Below the pieces are notes generated by a model. It was not told where the DNA came from and made no database searches. It saw only the letters and a list, made by a program, of their open reading frames with translations. DNA of 64,000 nucleotides from Myrica gale (Eukaryota > Streptophyta > Magnoliopsida > Fagales > Myricaceae): NCBI GenBank assembly GCA_963930655.1, contig OZ005619.1, forward strand, positions 18,871,752 to 18,935,751, read 5' to 3'. Shown one piece after another: positions 25,633 through 35,028 of the stretch. Within the stretch, counting starts at the first letter, position 1, and each line of letters starts with the position of its first letter. A program made the position numbers and the translations under genes.

Positions 25633-28544
25633 ATATCAATGAGTTGACTATTAACTGTATGCGCGCCAACTGAGATAGGCAGAGAGAGAAAGAGAAAGAG
25701 AGATGAAAGTTTGCATCAGAATCCATATATCAAGCTAGGTTCTCTGATTATGTAAACGGAGAATCTTTAAACTGAGAGTACGTCGTGTCCCCCTTAAATA
25801 AAGCCTAAAGTTAAGCCTTTGATATGATTTTTTTTTTCTCACCATGATTCATATTTTTAAGTAATAAGACTTTATTGAGAAAGAAGAGAATCCAGTTCGT
25901 GGCTTACACATCTCCCCGGCCTTTTTGACCATGTTAGTGCCATGCACCTTTCCCCTCCCACTCTGAATACTTTTTTTTCCGTTCCCCTTTTCCTTTTCAG
26001 CTTAAAAACAAACGTAAACAAAATAGTGAAAGCCTATGTTATCCATACAAATTTGTTTAACAACTAATGGTTGTTAATTTCAGTCCTAATTATAAATTTA
26101 AGTTTAATGCATGTGTCCAGCCAATTTAAAAAAAGGAATTCAATCAAAACTTTAAGCCGGCATGTCGATGTTGCCGTCTTAGGTTAGCATCAGAGAAAGT
26201 GACCAGACATGCAGCTTTAATCTCAAATGGTATGCACGATTAGTAGCGGTTTTACCGCGAGTATTATAATTGTTATTAGTCAGGAAAAAGGGGATTTGCA
26301 TATATTAATATCAATCACATTCATGATGAGAGCTTCTGAATTCGATCTGGGAGTAGTTAAGATTTGAAGAGGGGGCGGGGGGGGGGGGGGGGGAGTTAGA
26401 ATAGTACTATTTTGTGGCCCTATTCATATTGAAGCGTACTATATCTGATAAAAGTTAACAGACAAAGAGAATAACTTTATAACCGAGTATAAAAAGGTTA
26501 CGGTTGTATATGACTATTTAAGAAGACTCAGTAAGAAAGTTTCTGTTAAAAAAGATGCCTGCAGTTGCTGCTCAAGTTGAAGAATCTCTGCCATGGCTGT
26601 ACTGTAGACCTTTGTTCAACTCTTCCTTTTCTGCGTTAAAGAAAGAAGTTTGTAGTTTTGGGTAAGGCTCAGGAAAAAGAAAAAAAAATTGCACTATGAG
26701 AGAGAAGCATGTTATCTCTAGCTAGCCCAAATGGACATGTCACCTTGCTTAGTATTGTGAAAGCTAAGTGAAAAGAAAAAACACTAATAGATTGCTAAGT
26801 ACAGATACATTCAACTTGGTAATTAAAAAAATATGTCTCTGTTCCTTGTTTTTGACATTGCAGATAGGAAATCTTCTTCTTCTTCTTCTTCTTCTCTTTC
26901 TTCTTCTTCTTCTTGGTTGGTAGGTAGGGAATGTGCTTGAGAGTAATTCGTAAAAGATGCAGGTGTACAATGAATCTTTTTCTTTCCAAAATGAAAAAAC
27001 TTCATTTCCCGCAAAGACACCTGGTGTGAACAAAACAAGCTAGCATCAGCCTATGTAAAAAGTCCCTTTTTCAGACCAAACATCAGCACATCTATTGCCC
27101 CTTCAACGGTAGAGGTGGTTGGAAACAATGTAGCTCCTTGGAGGATTGCTGACGCCAAGAATAATATTGATGTTGAAGTAGGGCATTATCTAGCCCTACG
27201 TAGAAAACAAGATTGCTGACTCTATCCAAGAGTGGTATACACATAGACAGCATGTCTCTTGCATAAAGAATCCGATTCATAGTTTTGGAACAAGTACTTT
27301 TGGAGAGAGAGAGAGAGAGAGGGAGTTGTTCTTTGGAATTTCTATTAATCTATTCCCACAGAAAACGAATTAAGTTAACATTCGTGTCAGCCCAAAATGA
27401 AAAGTTTGAATAGTCATAACTCACTTGAAGTAAAAAGGAACAAATCAGAAAGGGAGGAGGAATCCGGCCTGGTGAGTTGCTTATATGTTATTGATATATA
27501 GCGTCACTGGCCTTTTAGTCCAAATGATAGTTCCACTCTCCGCAAGAATATTACAGATAAGGTTTTAGTTCCACGGACTGTGTGAGTTGCTTAACAATTG
27601 AAAAAGCGTAAGCTTCGTTGAGTATAGGAATTAATCTCCACCAGTGAATTAAAAACATTGTCCCTCAACATTGCTGCACAGGAGAAGTGACATAAGAGGG
27701 GGGACAAGCTGTACAACACCCACAGATGAATGCTGATTACTATATATTACTTCAAATATCAAACAGTACTCAAAGTAGTTTTTCAGGCGTCATGACAGTT
27801 ACCATTAGAAAGGTAACATATTTATAGACACACACTCCACTACTAACATTGAAACCTATGATGGGCTCACAACTCACCACTAGAGAAAGTAGGAAGAAAT
27901 AAGCTGATTACTAGGTAAGCTATGTTTGGATCTAGGATTGCCCACAGAATTAATACTTCAGAACGATGCAATATTCTCCAAGAGAAAAGACAGCATTGCA
28001 GAGCAAACTAACAGTTGCAACTCAAGTGTGCTCCTTATTACAATTCTCAAAAGGGAAGCAAATGGGAAAAGTTTCGATACTAAAGCTTTAGTCCTGACAA
28101 GTCTTCCTGACCATATCTTACCTTAGGGTGGGGTATTTGTATATAGAAAAAGAAGCAAAAGATAGAGGTGTCATCACCATTAACGATAAATTCTTTTACT
28201 ACAAGGTTCAGTTTGATTACTCATGCAACGGCAGCTTATCTTATACATTTTGGCAGATGTAAAAATGCAGTGTAAAAGGCAAGATGTTTGTCATAAAGTT
28301 TAAACAACAGGAATTCGAGGGAAGATATTCTCTAAAAACTACTAATTTCTTGTAGGACCCTCACGAATGTCAACAATAAACAAAAGGCGTACCAAAGTTT
28401 AGTGGGAGTTTTGGGTACCCTTTCTTGAGTGATGAAGTATAGAAAAAACAAACCCAGTTATGGACAATCAGAAAGGGAGATTACGAAAGGCGTGTCAGCA
28501 CCGAGAAGTTTATCCAAATGGAAACTTTGGATTTTACGAGGGGA
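25633..28544. other. Intergenic DNA with simple repeats
   Basis: No supported gene. A G-rich run lies at 26371-26393 and a CTT/TTC microsatellite at about 26872-26912, which creates spurious Lys/Glu/Arg-rich open frames on the minus strand. A GA run is at about 27305-27321. Confidence 0.4.
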
Positions 28545-28554
28545 GCGCCCAACA

Positions 28555-28744
28555 GAGTTCGGTTATAATACAAAGGTTTTAAAGTGCGGGTGTACGGGGG
28601 AACGGCCCAGATTGCAACAATGAAATCCAACGGTCCGGAGCAATTCATTAATGTTGACCCGGCTGACCCGTAAACCCGCGTGTTTTACCGTTTGGTTGCC
28701 GACGACCCGCGTCCTTTAACCTCCCCAGAACCACCCCATACTTT
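28555..28744. repeat. Left terminal inverted repeat of the Pack-MULE
   Basis: 190 bp, from GAGTTCGGTTATAATAC to CATACTTT, inverse of 30409-30590. The inner part (from about 28685) is also GLK-derived coding sequence on the minus strand. Compared with the right arm it carries an extra GACCCGGCT (about 28658-28666). Confidence 0.88.
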
Positions 28745-29026
28745 ATCTTCCTCCTCCGTTTTTGTATTACACTCAATTTTTTTGAAAGATATCGACATGT
28801 TCATCTCGGATTCTTCGCCCCCGCTAACGGAAAATTCAGCGAGGATTTCCGGGTCCATCTCCAAATCCTGCAACACGTCTCCATCGTTGATCCCCACGAA
28901 AAGATCATCGAAATAGATGCTGTCGAGCAAGTTCCCATCTGAGAAGTCATTGGCACCGATTGAAAAGCTCTCCATCTCTCCCTGTCTCTCATCGTTGGTA
29001 TTCCTCAGAGGTGACACAGCAAGCAT
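28685..29026 (-). pseudogene. Captured GOLDEN2-LIKE (GLK) N-terminal fragment
   Basis: Reads MLAVSPLRNTNDERQ, then LLDSIYFDDLFVGINDGDV, LQDLEMDPEILAEFS, and DKVWGGSGEVKGRGSSATKR before a stop. This is the acidic N-terminal region of GLK transcription factors (chloroplast-development activators). The Myb-type GARP DNA-binding domain and the C-terminal GCT box are absent, because the sequence passes into the element's terminal repeat. About 114 residues remain open without a stop. An intact GLK is about 400 aa, so this is a transposon-borne fragment; whether it is transcribed is unknown. Confidence 0.82.
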
Positions 29027-29340
29027 GAATTCCAAATTCCTTGCTAAAAGGAAATACTTCCCTCTATCTGTATAGATGGATATACTCCGTGCTATTGCAT
29101 GAAATAAAAAAGACAACCGAATTATACTGAAAGCATACTCGTGGTGATGACTTCTATCTGGTGAGAACAAGAATCAATATGCTCAGCGGGTACTTCGTTT
29201 TTTTTTCCTCCTCTGTTTTTTGTTTACTTTCTTGTAGGAAACAGAGCAAGCTTACTAATCTGTTTACTTTCTTTTAGCCTCCCTGGTTTTGCTATTGAAA
29301 TTAAAATCATGTTGAAGGGTGAAATTTAATCATTCCCTAC

Positions 29341-29470
29341 CTGATAGATGTGCGTCTAAGTCCCCGTTGGCCATGAACTCGTAAATGAGCCCCATGCTTG
29401 TTCCTTCATAGCAATACCCGACAAGGTGATGGAGAGAGCATCTTCACGGCTACTTGAGTGCCATCTACGT
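29341..29470 (-). pseudogene. Captured LRR receptor-like kinase fragment
   Basis: On the minus strand one frame reads DGTQVAVKMLS and the next HHLVGYCYEGTSMGLIYEF followed by MANGDLDAHLS, ending at a good GT donor (CAG|GTAGGG). This is the kinase VAVK strand followed by the subdomain IV-V segment of LRR-RLK subfamily I kinases. The stretch normally between them (about 20 residues) is missing and the two parts are out of frame. It lies between the GLK and acetyltransferase pieces inside the Pack-MULE. Confidence 0.8.
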
Positions 29471-29944
29471 AGTCATGGCATTAAAATTAGTCGAGTATTC
29501 AATTGTCAAAGTCACTTTCTTATCATGTATCATTACAGATATTACAGCTCTTATTATATATAGCTTCACATGACCAAGTTGTTACACAATCTACTAGAGA
29601 CGGGTCAGAATTTCTTATTACATTCCATGTTGTTACACAAAATGATTCCCCTTAGACCTGAATGGAAAGAAGGATAAAGATAATTGAAAGAAATAATATC
29701 TCTTACCTTCTAGTGTTTATGCACTGTAATGTTGACTACGATCATCTATGCTAGCCCTGTAGTTGCCTAGCTTGCAACCAGATTCCTAGTATCCAACCCA
29801 ACACATCGATCGAAACTTAAACAATATGGATATTTGTTTTTTCTTAACATGCTCTAGCTAGGTACCTTTTAGTTTTTATATTTTGTTTGTGCTGATCAGG
29901 GGCTCTTTAGATCCTTTTTGAGATGACCCACATTCTTCAGCTCT

Positions 29945-30345
29945 CTCAAACACGTTCGAGAATTAGAAAAATGGTGCGACCTAAATGGTGCAGATTATGC
30001 ATACATGGCCACCGAATGCACCAACCAGGCCTCTATCAAGTCGTTCACCAAAAAGTTTTCATACGTGAAATTTCGCACGCCTACAGTGTTGGTACATCCT
30101 GTTCACGCTCACTACAAGCCAAGTGGCACAGGCATTGCAATCGTCAAACTCACCCCACTGCTTGCTGAGTGGCCAAGATGCAATTGACTGGCGTGTCAAC
30201 CTTTTTGTACGGAATACACATGGCAGGCCAAAATGCATCACGTCTCATGAAGTCCCTATGTGCTTTTGCACATAACATGGCAAGGGATGATGTTGCATGT
30301 GGGGCCGTGGTGGCCAAGGTGGGTCAGCGGGACCCGGTTCGTGAG
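29945..30345 (+). pseudogene. Captured HOOKLESS1-like N-acetyltransferase fragments
   Basis: Two pieces. 29945-30160 reads LKHVRELEKWCDLNGADYAY, MATECTNQASIKSFTKKFSY, VKFRTPTVLVHPVHAH, the C-terminal half of the GNAT fold in HLS1-like proteins. 30202-30345 reads FLYGIHMAGQNASRLMKSLC, AFAHNMARDDVACGAVVAK, VGQRDPVRE, a region that lies well downstream of the first in HLS1-like proteins. The segment between is missing and the first piece runs into a stop at 30184-30186. The acetyl-CoA-binding loop (RRxGIG type) precedes the first piece and is not present. Fragment only, on the strand opposite to the other two captures. Confidence 0.82.
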
Positions 30346-30408
30346 GTAAAAAAGGAAGTGGGCGTGCTCTGTTTCCTACAAGAAACTACACAAAAAACAG
30401 AGCGTTAA

Positions 30409-30590
30409 AAAGTATGGGGGTGGTTCTGGGGAGGTTAAAGGACGCGGGTCGTCGGCAACCAAACGGTAAAACACGCGGGTTTACGGGTAAACATTAATGA
30501 ATTGCTCCGGACCGTTGGATTTTATTGTTGCAATCTGGGCCGTTCCCCCGTACACCCGCACTTTAAAACCTTTGTATTATAACCGAACTC
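30409..30590. repeat. Right terminal inverted repeat of the Pack-MULE
   Basis: 182 bp, from AAAGTATGGGGGTGG to CCGAACTC. It begins with the same GLK-derived coding words as the left arm (GGTTCTGGGGAGGTTAAAGG), although no other part of GLK adjoins it here. One G longer in its first G run than the left arm. Confidence 0.88.
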
Positions 30591-30600
30591 GCGCCCAACA

Positions 30601-31129
30601 CTCATTCTGCACTATGGAAATGAGGAAATGCGCCATTGACTACCGGACTGTGTTCTCTTTTCTCCATTTGAAGGATCATGAAGAATCTTGGGAGATGTTC
30701 TTGCCTCATACAAGCGGAGTCCCTTCCTTGCTACAAAGCTGAGAGGTGCCGTCTGTACCTGGAGCGAAAACGTACAAGAGCACTATAATTCTCGTATACA
30801 CCGAGCCCTGAGGGACATGTGCTTGAAAGCAGTTACTCTGTTACCAAGCAAGCCTTGTTTATATGTGGACCTCGCATATTCGATCTCGTCTGGGTTCCAA
30901 TAAACCATATTCCCTCACGGATTGGGCCATTGGCACTTGAGTTTACTTTAAACAATACACAGAGGTCAATGGTAAAGACTCATGTCTTACCCAAGGGCCA
31001 AGGAAGATCGTGAATCCAACTATCGAAGAAAAACAAAGAGAGCACAAATCACTTGGGCCTCAATTCAGGGCCCGCCATTGAATAGCTGCGGCTTTATAAA
31101 CGTGAGCTGTAGCAAGGGAAACTGAAAAG
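30601..31129. other. Spacer between two transposons
   Basis: About 530 bp with open stretches on the plus strand that match no family I recognise. Sequence 28300-28544 and 30601-31129 would have been contiguous before the Pack-MULE landed. Confidence 0.35.
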
Positions 31130-31610
31130 TAGTGTGCATAATCGGTGGCGGTGGCGGTTATGCCCTCCACCGCCACCGCTATGGGCAGTTGTCCAAAAAT
31201 GGACACCGCCCCCGCCACCGATAAGGAAAGAAACCGGTCCCTACCGGTGGCGATTTCAACGGTGTAGGTAGCGGTTACCGCCACCTACATCGTAGATCAC
31301 AAAAATCACATTCGCAAGACACAAATCACAACAGAGCACATCGCAATTCAAATATCAACAAACCCACACACTATTATGCAAACCCAGCAGCAAATACGAA
31401 CCAAATCGCAACAAATCCACACGCTATCAACAAAATGAACCAAAGTTTTTTAAATCGCAACAAACCCACACACTATTATGCAAACCCAACAACAAATATG
31501 AACCAAATTGTAACAAATCCATACGCTATCAACAAAATGAACCAAAGCATTTCAAATGGCAACAAACCCACACACTATCTCCATCGTTTTTTCACAAATC
31601 GCAACAACAC

Positions 31611-31660
<50 letters not shown>

Positions 31661-32012
31661 AAAGCATAGGTTAGAGAGAGAAGCGAGAGAGGGAAAGGAG
31701 AAGATAGGCGCCGATTGGGGAGGGGGAAAGGGGAGGGGGCTGCCGTCTGCAATTCTTCGAAAATGGGAAGAGAGAAAGGGGCCTTGAAACTTTTAGGGTT
31801 TCGGGGCCAAAGAGAAACGTCGTCGTTTGTATAAAATAAAATAAAAAAGTTAAAAAAAAAGAGTTAAAAACAGTTCTGGCACCTGCCATTTTCACCGGTT
31901 TTTGGTGAAAATGGCCACCGGCACCGCCCACGCTACTAAGGGGGGAGCGGTTACCGGTACCGATGCCGGTGCCGGTTAACCAGCCCACCGTCGGTACCGG
32001 TGAACAACCCTA
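31130..32012. mobile_element. Non-autonomous hAT-like element, 883 bp (family of 16429-17246)
   Basis: Ends TAGTGTGCATAATCGG and the complement of TAGGGTTGTTCACCGG, flanked by the imperfect 8-mers CTGAAAAG and CCGAAAAA. It shares GGTGGCGGTTATGCCCTCCA and GTCCAAAAATGGACACCGCC words near the left end, and GCCGGTTAACCAGCCCACCG near the right end, with the 16.4-kb element. The middle has AATCGCAACAAA repeats and a long GA microsatellite (31614-31659). No transposase. Confidence 0.75.
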
Positions 32013-32439
32013 CCGAAAAAGGGACTGACACGAGACTTGAATCCAGGGGCATGTTCGTCTTCTTCATAATTGAAGAATTCAGATTCAACTTAAAACACAA
32101 TCTCACCGAACATGATTTTTTTGAGGATACTATACTGTAGTTTTTGATTTTGCCCTGGACATATTTATACATAATTACTAAAATATCCTCAATTCATGCG
32201 TTACATATAAGAAAGTGGAAGGGTAAAATGGACTTTTAAAAAACACATGGGCCCCACACGTCAGCTCATTAAATACTCGTACACGTGAATGGACTAAAAG
32301 CTCCCAACTGATTTACGCAAGTTTTGCTTTGGTAAAGAGCGATTTGATCATTTTCCCTGCGTGCGGCCTGCAAGCTTGTCAGCTTGTCGCCTGCATGAGA
32401 GACTTTTGTGTTTTTGCAGAAGGGATGTCTGGCAGTTTG

Positions 32440-32654
32440 AACATTTCAAATGTTTGTCATTTTCTTACTTTTTTAATACATTTTAAATATTCAACTTTTA
32501 ATAAAAAAATCGAAATATACGAAAAAAAAAACTTTAAAAACCATAATTAATTTTTTTACACATCAACAATTTCTATATAAACACCAATACAACTTTAACA
32601 TCACCTAAAAATTCTCAAAATACTCCACAAAAAACATCAACACGAACATCACTC
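32440..32654. repeat. AT-rich MITE-like repeat, inverse copy of 2294-2475
   Basis: Its reverse complement starts with a GATGTTCG-type end and carries the same TTGTATTGGTGTTTAT block followed by A/T runs. The left boundary is not defined. No coding capacity. Confidence 0.5.
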
Positions 32655-32660
32655 GGAAAT

Positions 32661-33629
32661 ATCCGAAAAGGTGACCCGCTCTTTTTTTTTTCCAATAAGG
32701 TAGTAACTTTACCTCTATGTTATGGCGCTAAACAAAAGCTTTTATCCCGTATAGATTAAATTTTAGTGAGGCTAAAATCTAAAAGATTGGTTAATTTTTT
32801 TTTTAAATAAAAAAATTAAAGGATTTTTGGGGAGCATAGCCCCCTTAGCTCCATCCCTACTTGTATATATATGCTTCTGTATTCTAACTTAAATAATTGT
32901 ATTATATTTAATATTAATAAGCATTGTCATTGTCTCAACTAATAAGTGGGTATGCTCTTTAGTTTGTTAAATAACGGTCGAATCTCCTAACTTACCTAAT
33001 GCGATTAGAGTGTGAAACATTAATATAAAATATCAATGATTACTGTAGTGAGTTTTGAGTACATAATTTTTTTCTCTTTATCAGAGGGGATAGAATTAGA
33101 TGTTACGTACATTAACTAAGATATGGATCCAATGTTAAACAACATATAAAGAGCAAAGAGCTGGTTTTCGATCGTAAATAAGCTGTTCGGAAATGAAATT
33201 CTTACTAATAAAACTCAAAAACCTTGATATATTGAGGTAGCTTTTTATATTCAATTGGATTAAACGATGGCAATAAATTCAGTCTCCAAATAAAAAACAA
33301 TTTATTGAGTGGAGAAAAACCTCTGTAAATAATTACTTACCAAATCCTGTGGATACCAAAAATCCGTTTTCACTACTGAAAGCAAATCCATAATTCTTAC
33401 ACGTATTGCCATTCATTATAGCCTTTCTAAATACAAGGGTTGAGCAAATCCTTTGTTCCTATAAATTGCCTCTCCTAAATTTCAACTATGGCACTCGAGT
33501 GTACATCAAAACGTGATCCCCAACTTCGAAGAGAATGCTCCAAGCTCGTGGGTCCGGTACCCCTCGTTGTTCTCTGGTATGATAAAATTTCATAGACAAA
33601 TCTCTTTTTTGAGAATCTTTCTTTTGTTT
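32661..33629. other. Intergenic AT-rich DNA
   Basis: No gene, RNA gene or clear element end was seen in this stretch. Confidence 0.35.
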
Positions 33630-33975
33630 GGAAATTTAGCAGTTTAGTACTTGAGTTTTACCCTTTTTTATTTTTTAGTCATTGGATTTATATTTTTTAC
33701 AAAATGATCATTTTGTCAGTCTGTCGTCCATATGCTTAATAGACTTCTTTGACACGTCAGCAAATTTGAAGCGGTCGACCGGGTATATGTTTTGAACGTG
33801 AGCGGTTGACCGGTACATGAGGCGGTCGCCCGGTACATCTAGCGGTCAACCGGCAGAAAACTTCGTTAAATATATAGACGACAGACTGACTGAAAGACTA
33901 TTTTGTAAAAAAATGTAAACCCAAGGACTTAGAAATAAAATTGGGTAAAATTCAAGGACTAAACTACTAAATTCC
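33630..33975. mobile_element. MULE-like foldback MITE, 346 bp
   Basis: The left arm GGAAATTTAGCAGTTTAGTA is inverse to the right arm CTAAACTACTAAATTCC, and the arms pair on through GGGTAAAATT. Flanking 9-mers CTTTTGTTT and CTTTTTTTT match at eight positions. The loop holds four spaced variants of GCGGTCGACCGG. Same general plan as the element at 23649-23979, including the GGTCGACC core. Confidence 0.72.
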
Positions 33976-33984
33976 CTTTTTTTT

Positions 33985-35028
33985 TTTAAGCTTTTGAGGA
34001 TCTTTCTTAGTTGGTTTCCTTTGTTTATTTTATTACATTGTTCTAATATTTGCTCCCTTTTTTTCTCTTTAACCTTCTCTGTTCTAGCAATTTTTTTTGT
34101 TTTTTTTAATATTGTAAGAAAATCCACGGCACCGCTTGTAGACCAAGCTCTTGACACATACATTTAAAGAAACTTATTTTGAGTTGTCGTAATGGTTAAG
34201 GTTTAGATCACGTAAAAGTTAGGCTTATCATATTATATTCTATTCGCCCTGTAGGCCTTTCAGCAAACGCTCTGTAGTCTGTAGCGGTGGGTGGCCGGGG
34301 AGCTCTACTGTGGAGCGAGTCCAGCCTTGGGCTGCAGATCTGGGCCAGCTTGACATCTAACCCATTGGACATTCTCAGCGCGTAATTCAGGTCCAGATTG
34401 GCCCAAGCAGTGGAGGCCCTTTGTCCTGAGGTTAGAATTGTAAAAAGCAGCTCTAAGGTGGAGCCGTGGAGGTTCAACTACTTAGGCCTTCTCCGAGTGT
34501 TCCATTACCTATTCTTAAGAATTGGTTTAAAATAAAATAAAATAAAAAATATTTTATTCCATAAGAAATGATTTATTTATTTCTAGATCTAAAGTTTCTT
34601 TCTTGGTTAAGTGTCAATTAATTGAGGTAATTAATTAGCTATAATGAATCTTAAACAAGGTCAAGAAAATCTCGCCCTGATCTTTTAGACAACAGCATAT
34701 ATACCAGAAACACGGACACACACACACGTGCATCGGTGCATGTGCATTCTTTGGGCATGTCAATTGTCAAGGGCCAACGTTAAATCATTTTTTAAAACCA
34801 CGATCTACGCGTTTGGTGTTCTGAACATAAAAGGGGAGGCTCGGAAGTCGGAAATATGTTGTAATATTTTTGGAATTAAATAAAATATAAATCAGAAGAG
34901 ACGGAAATAAATAAATAAAGAACGGAAAAAGGGAAAGAAAATTTTAGTGCGACCAGTTCAAAGCGAACGACCTTCTCGCAAACCCAAAAAACTCTCTTGA
35001 ATCAGTTCTCCACGGGGGAGAGAGAGGG
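33985..35028. other. Intergenic DNA and KAPP promoter/leader
   Basis: A GC-richer island at about 34240-34480 stands out from the AT-rich surroundings, but neither strand gives a recognisable product. An (AC)n/CACACACACG run is near 34718. The last 100 bp before the KAPP start include a GAGAGAGAG stretch and are probably its 5' UTR. Confidence 0.4.

Larger units (their letters stand above)
28555..30590. mobile_element. Pack-MULE carrying fragments of three host genes
   Basis: A 2036-bp element with long inverted terminal repeats (190 and 182 bp) starting GAGTTCGGTTATAATACAAA. A perfect 10-bp direct repeat GCGCCCAACA flanks it (28545-28554 and 30591-30600). Long arms with a 9-11 bp duplication identify a Mutator-like element. 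It encodes no transposase. Between the arms are a GOLDEN2-LIKE N-terminal piece (-), an LRR receptor kinase piece (-) and two HOOKLESS1-like acetyltransferase pieces (+), which is the definition of a Pack-MULE. The arms differ mainly by a 9-bp indel, so the insertion looks fairly young. Movement would need a MULE transposase from elsewhere. Confidence 0.88.

Noticed and set aside
26795-27038. Lys/Glu/Arg-rich open frames on the minus strand
   Set aside because: They are created by a CTT/TTC microsatellite read in three frames; no exon structure or family match.
31435-31752. Ser/Leu- or Arg/Glu-repeat frames near 31.6 kb
   Set aside because: Produced by the GA microsatellite inside a non-autonomous hAT-like element.
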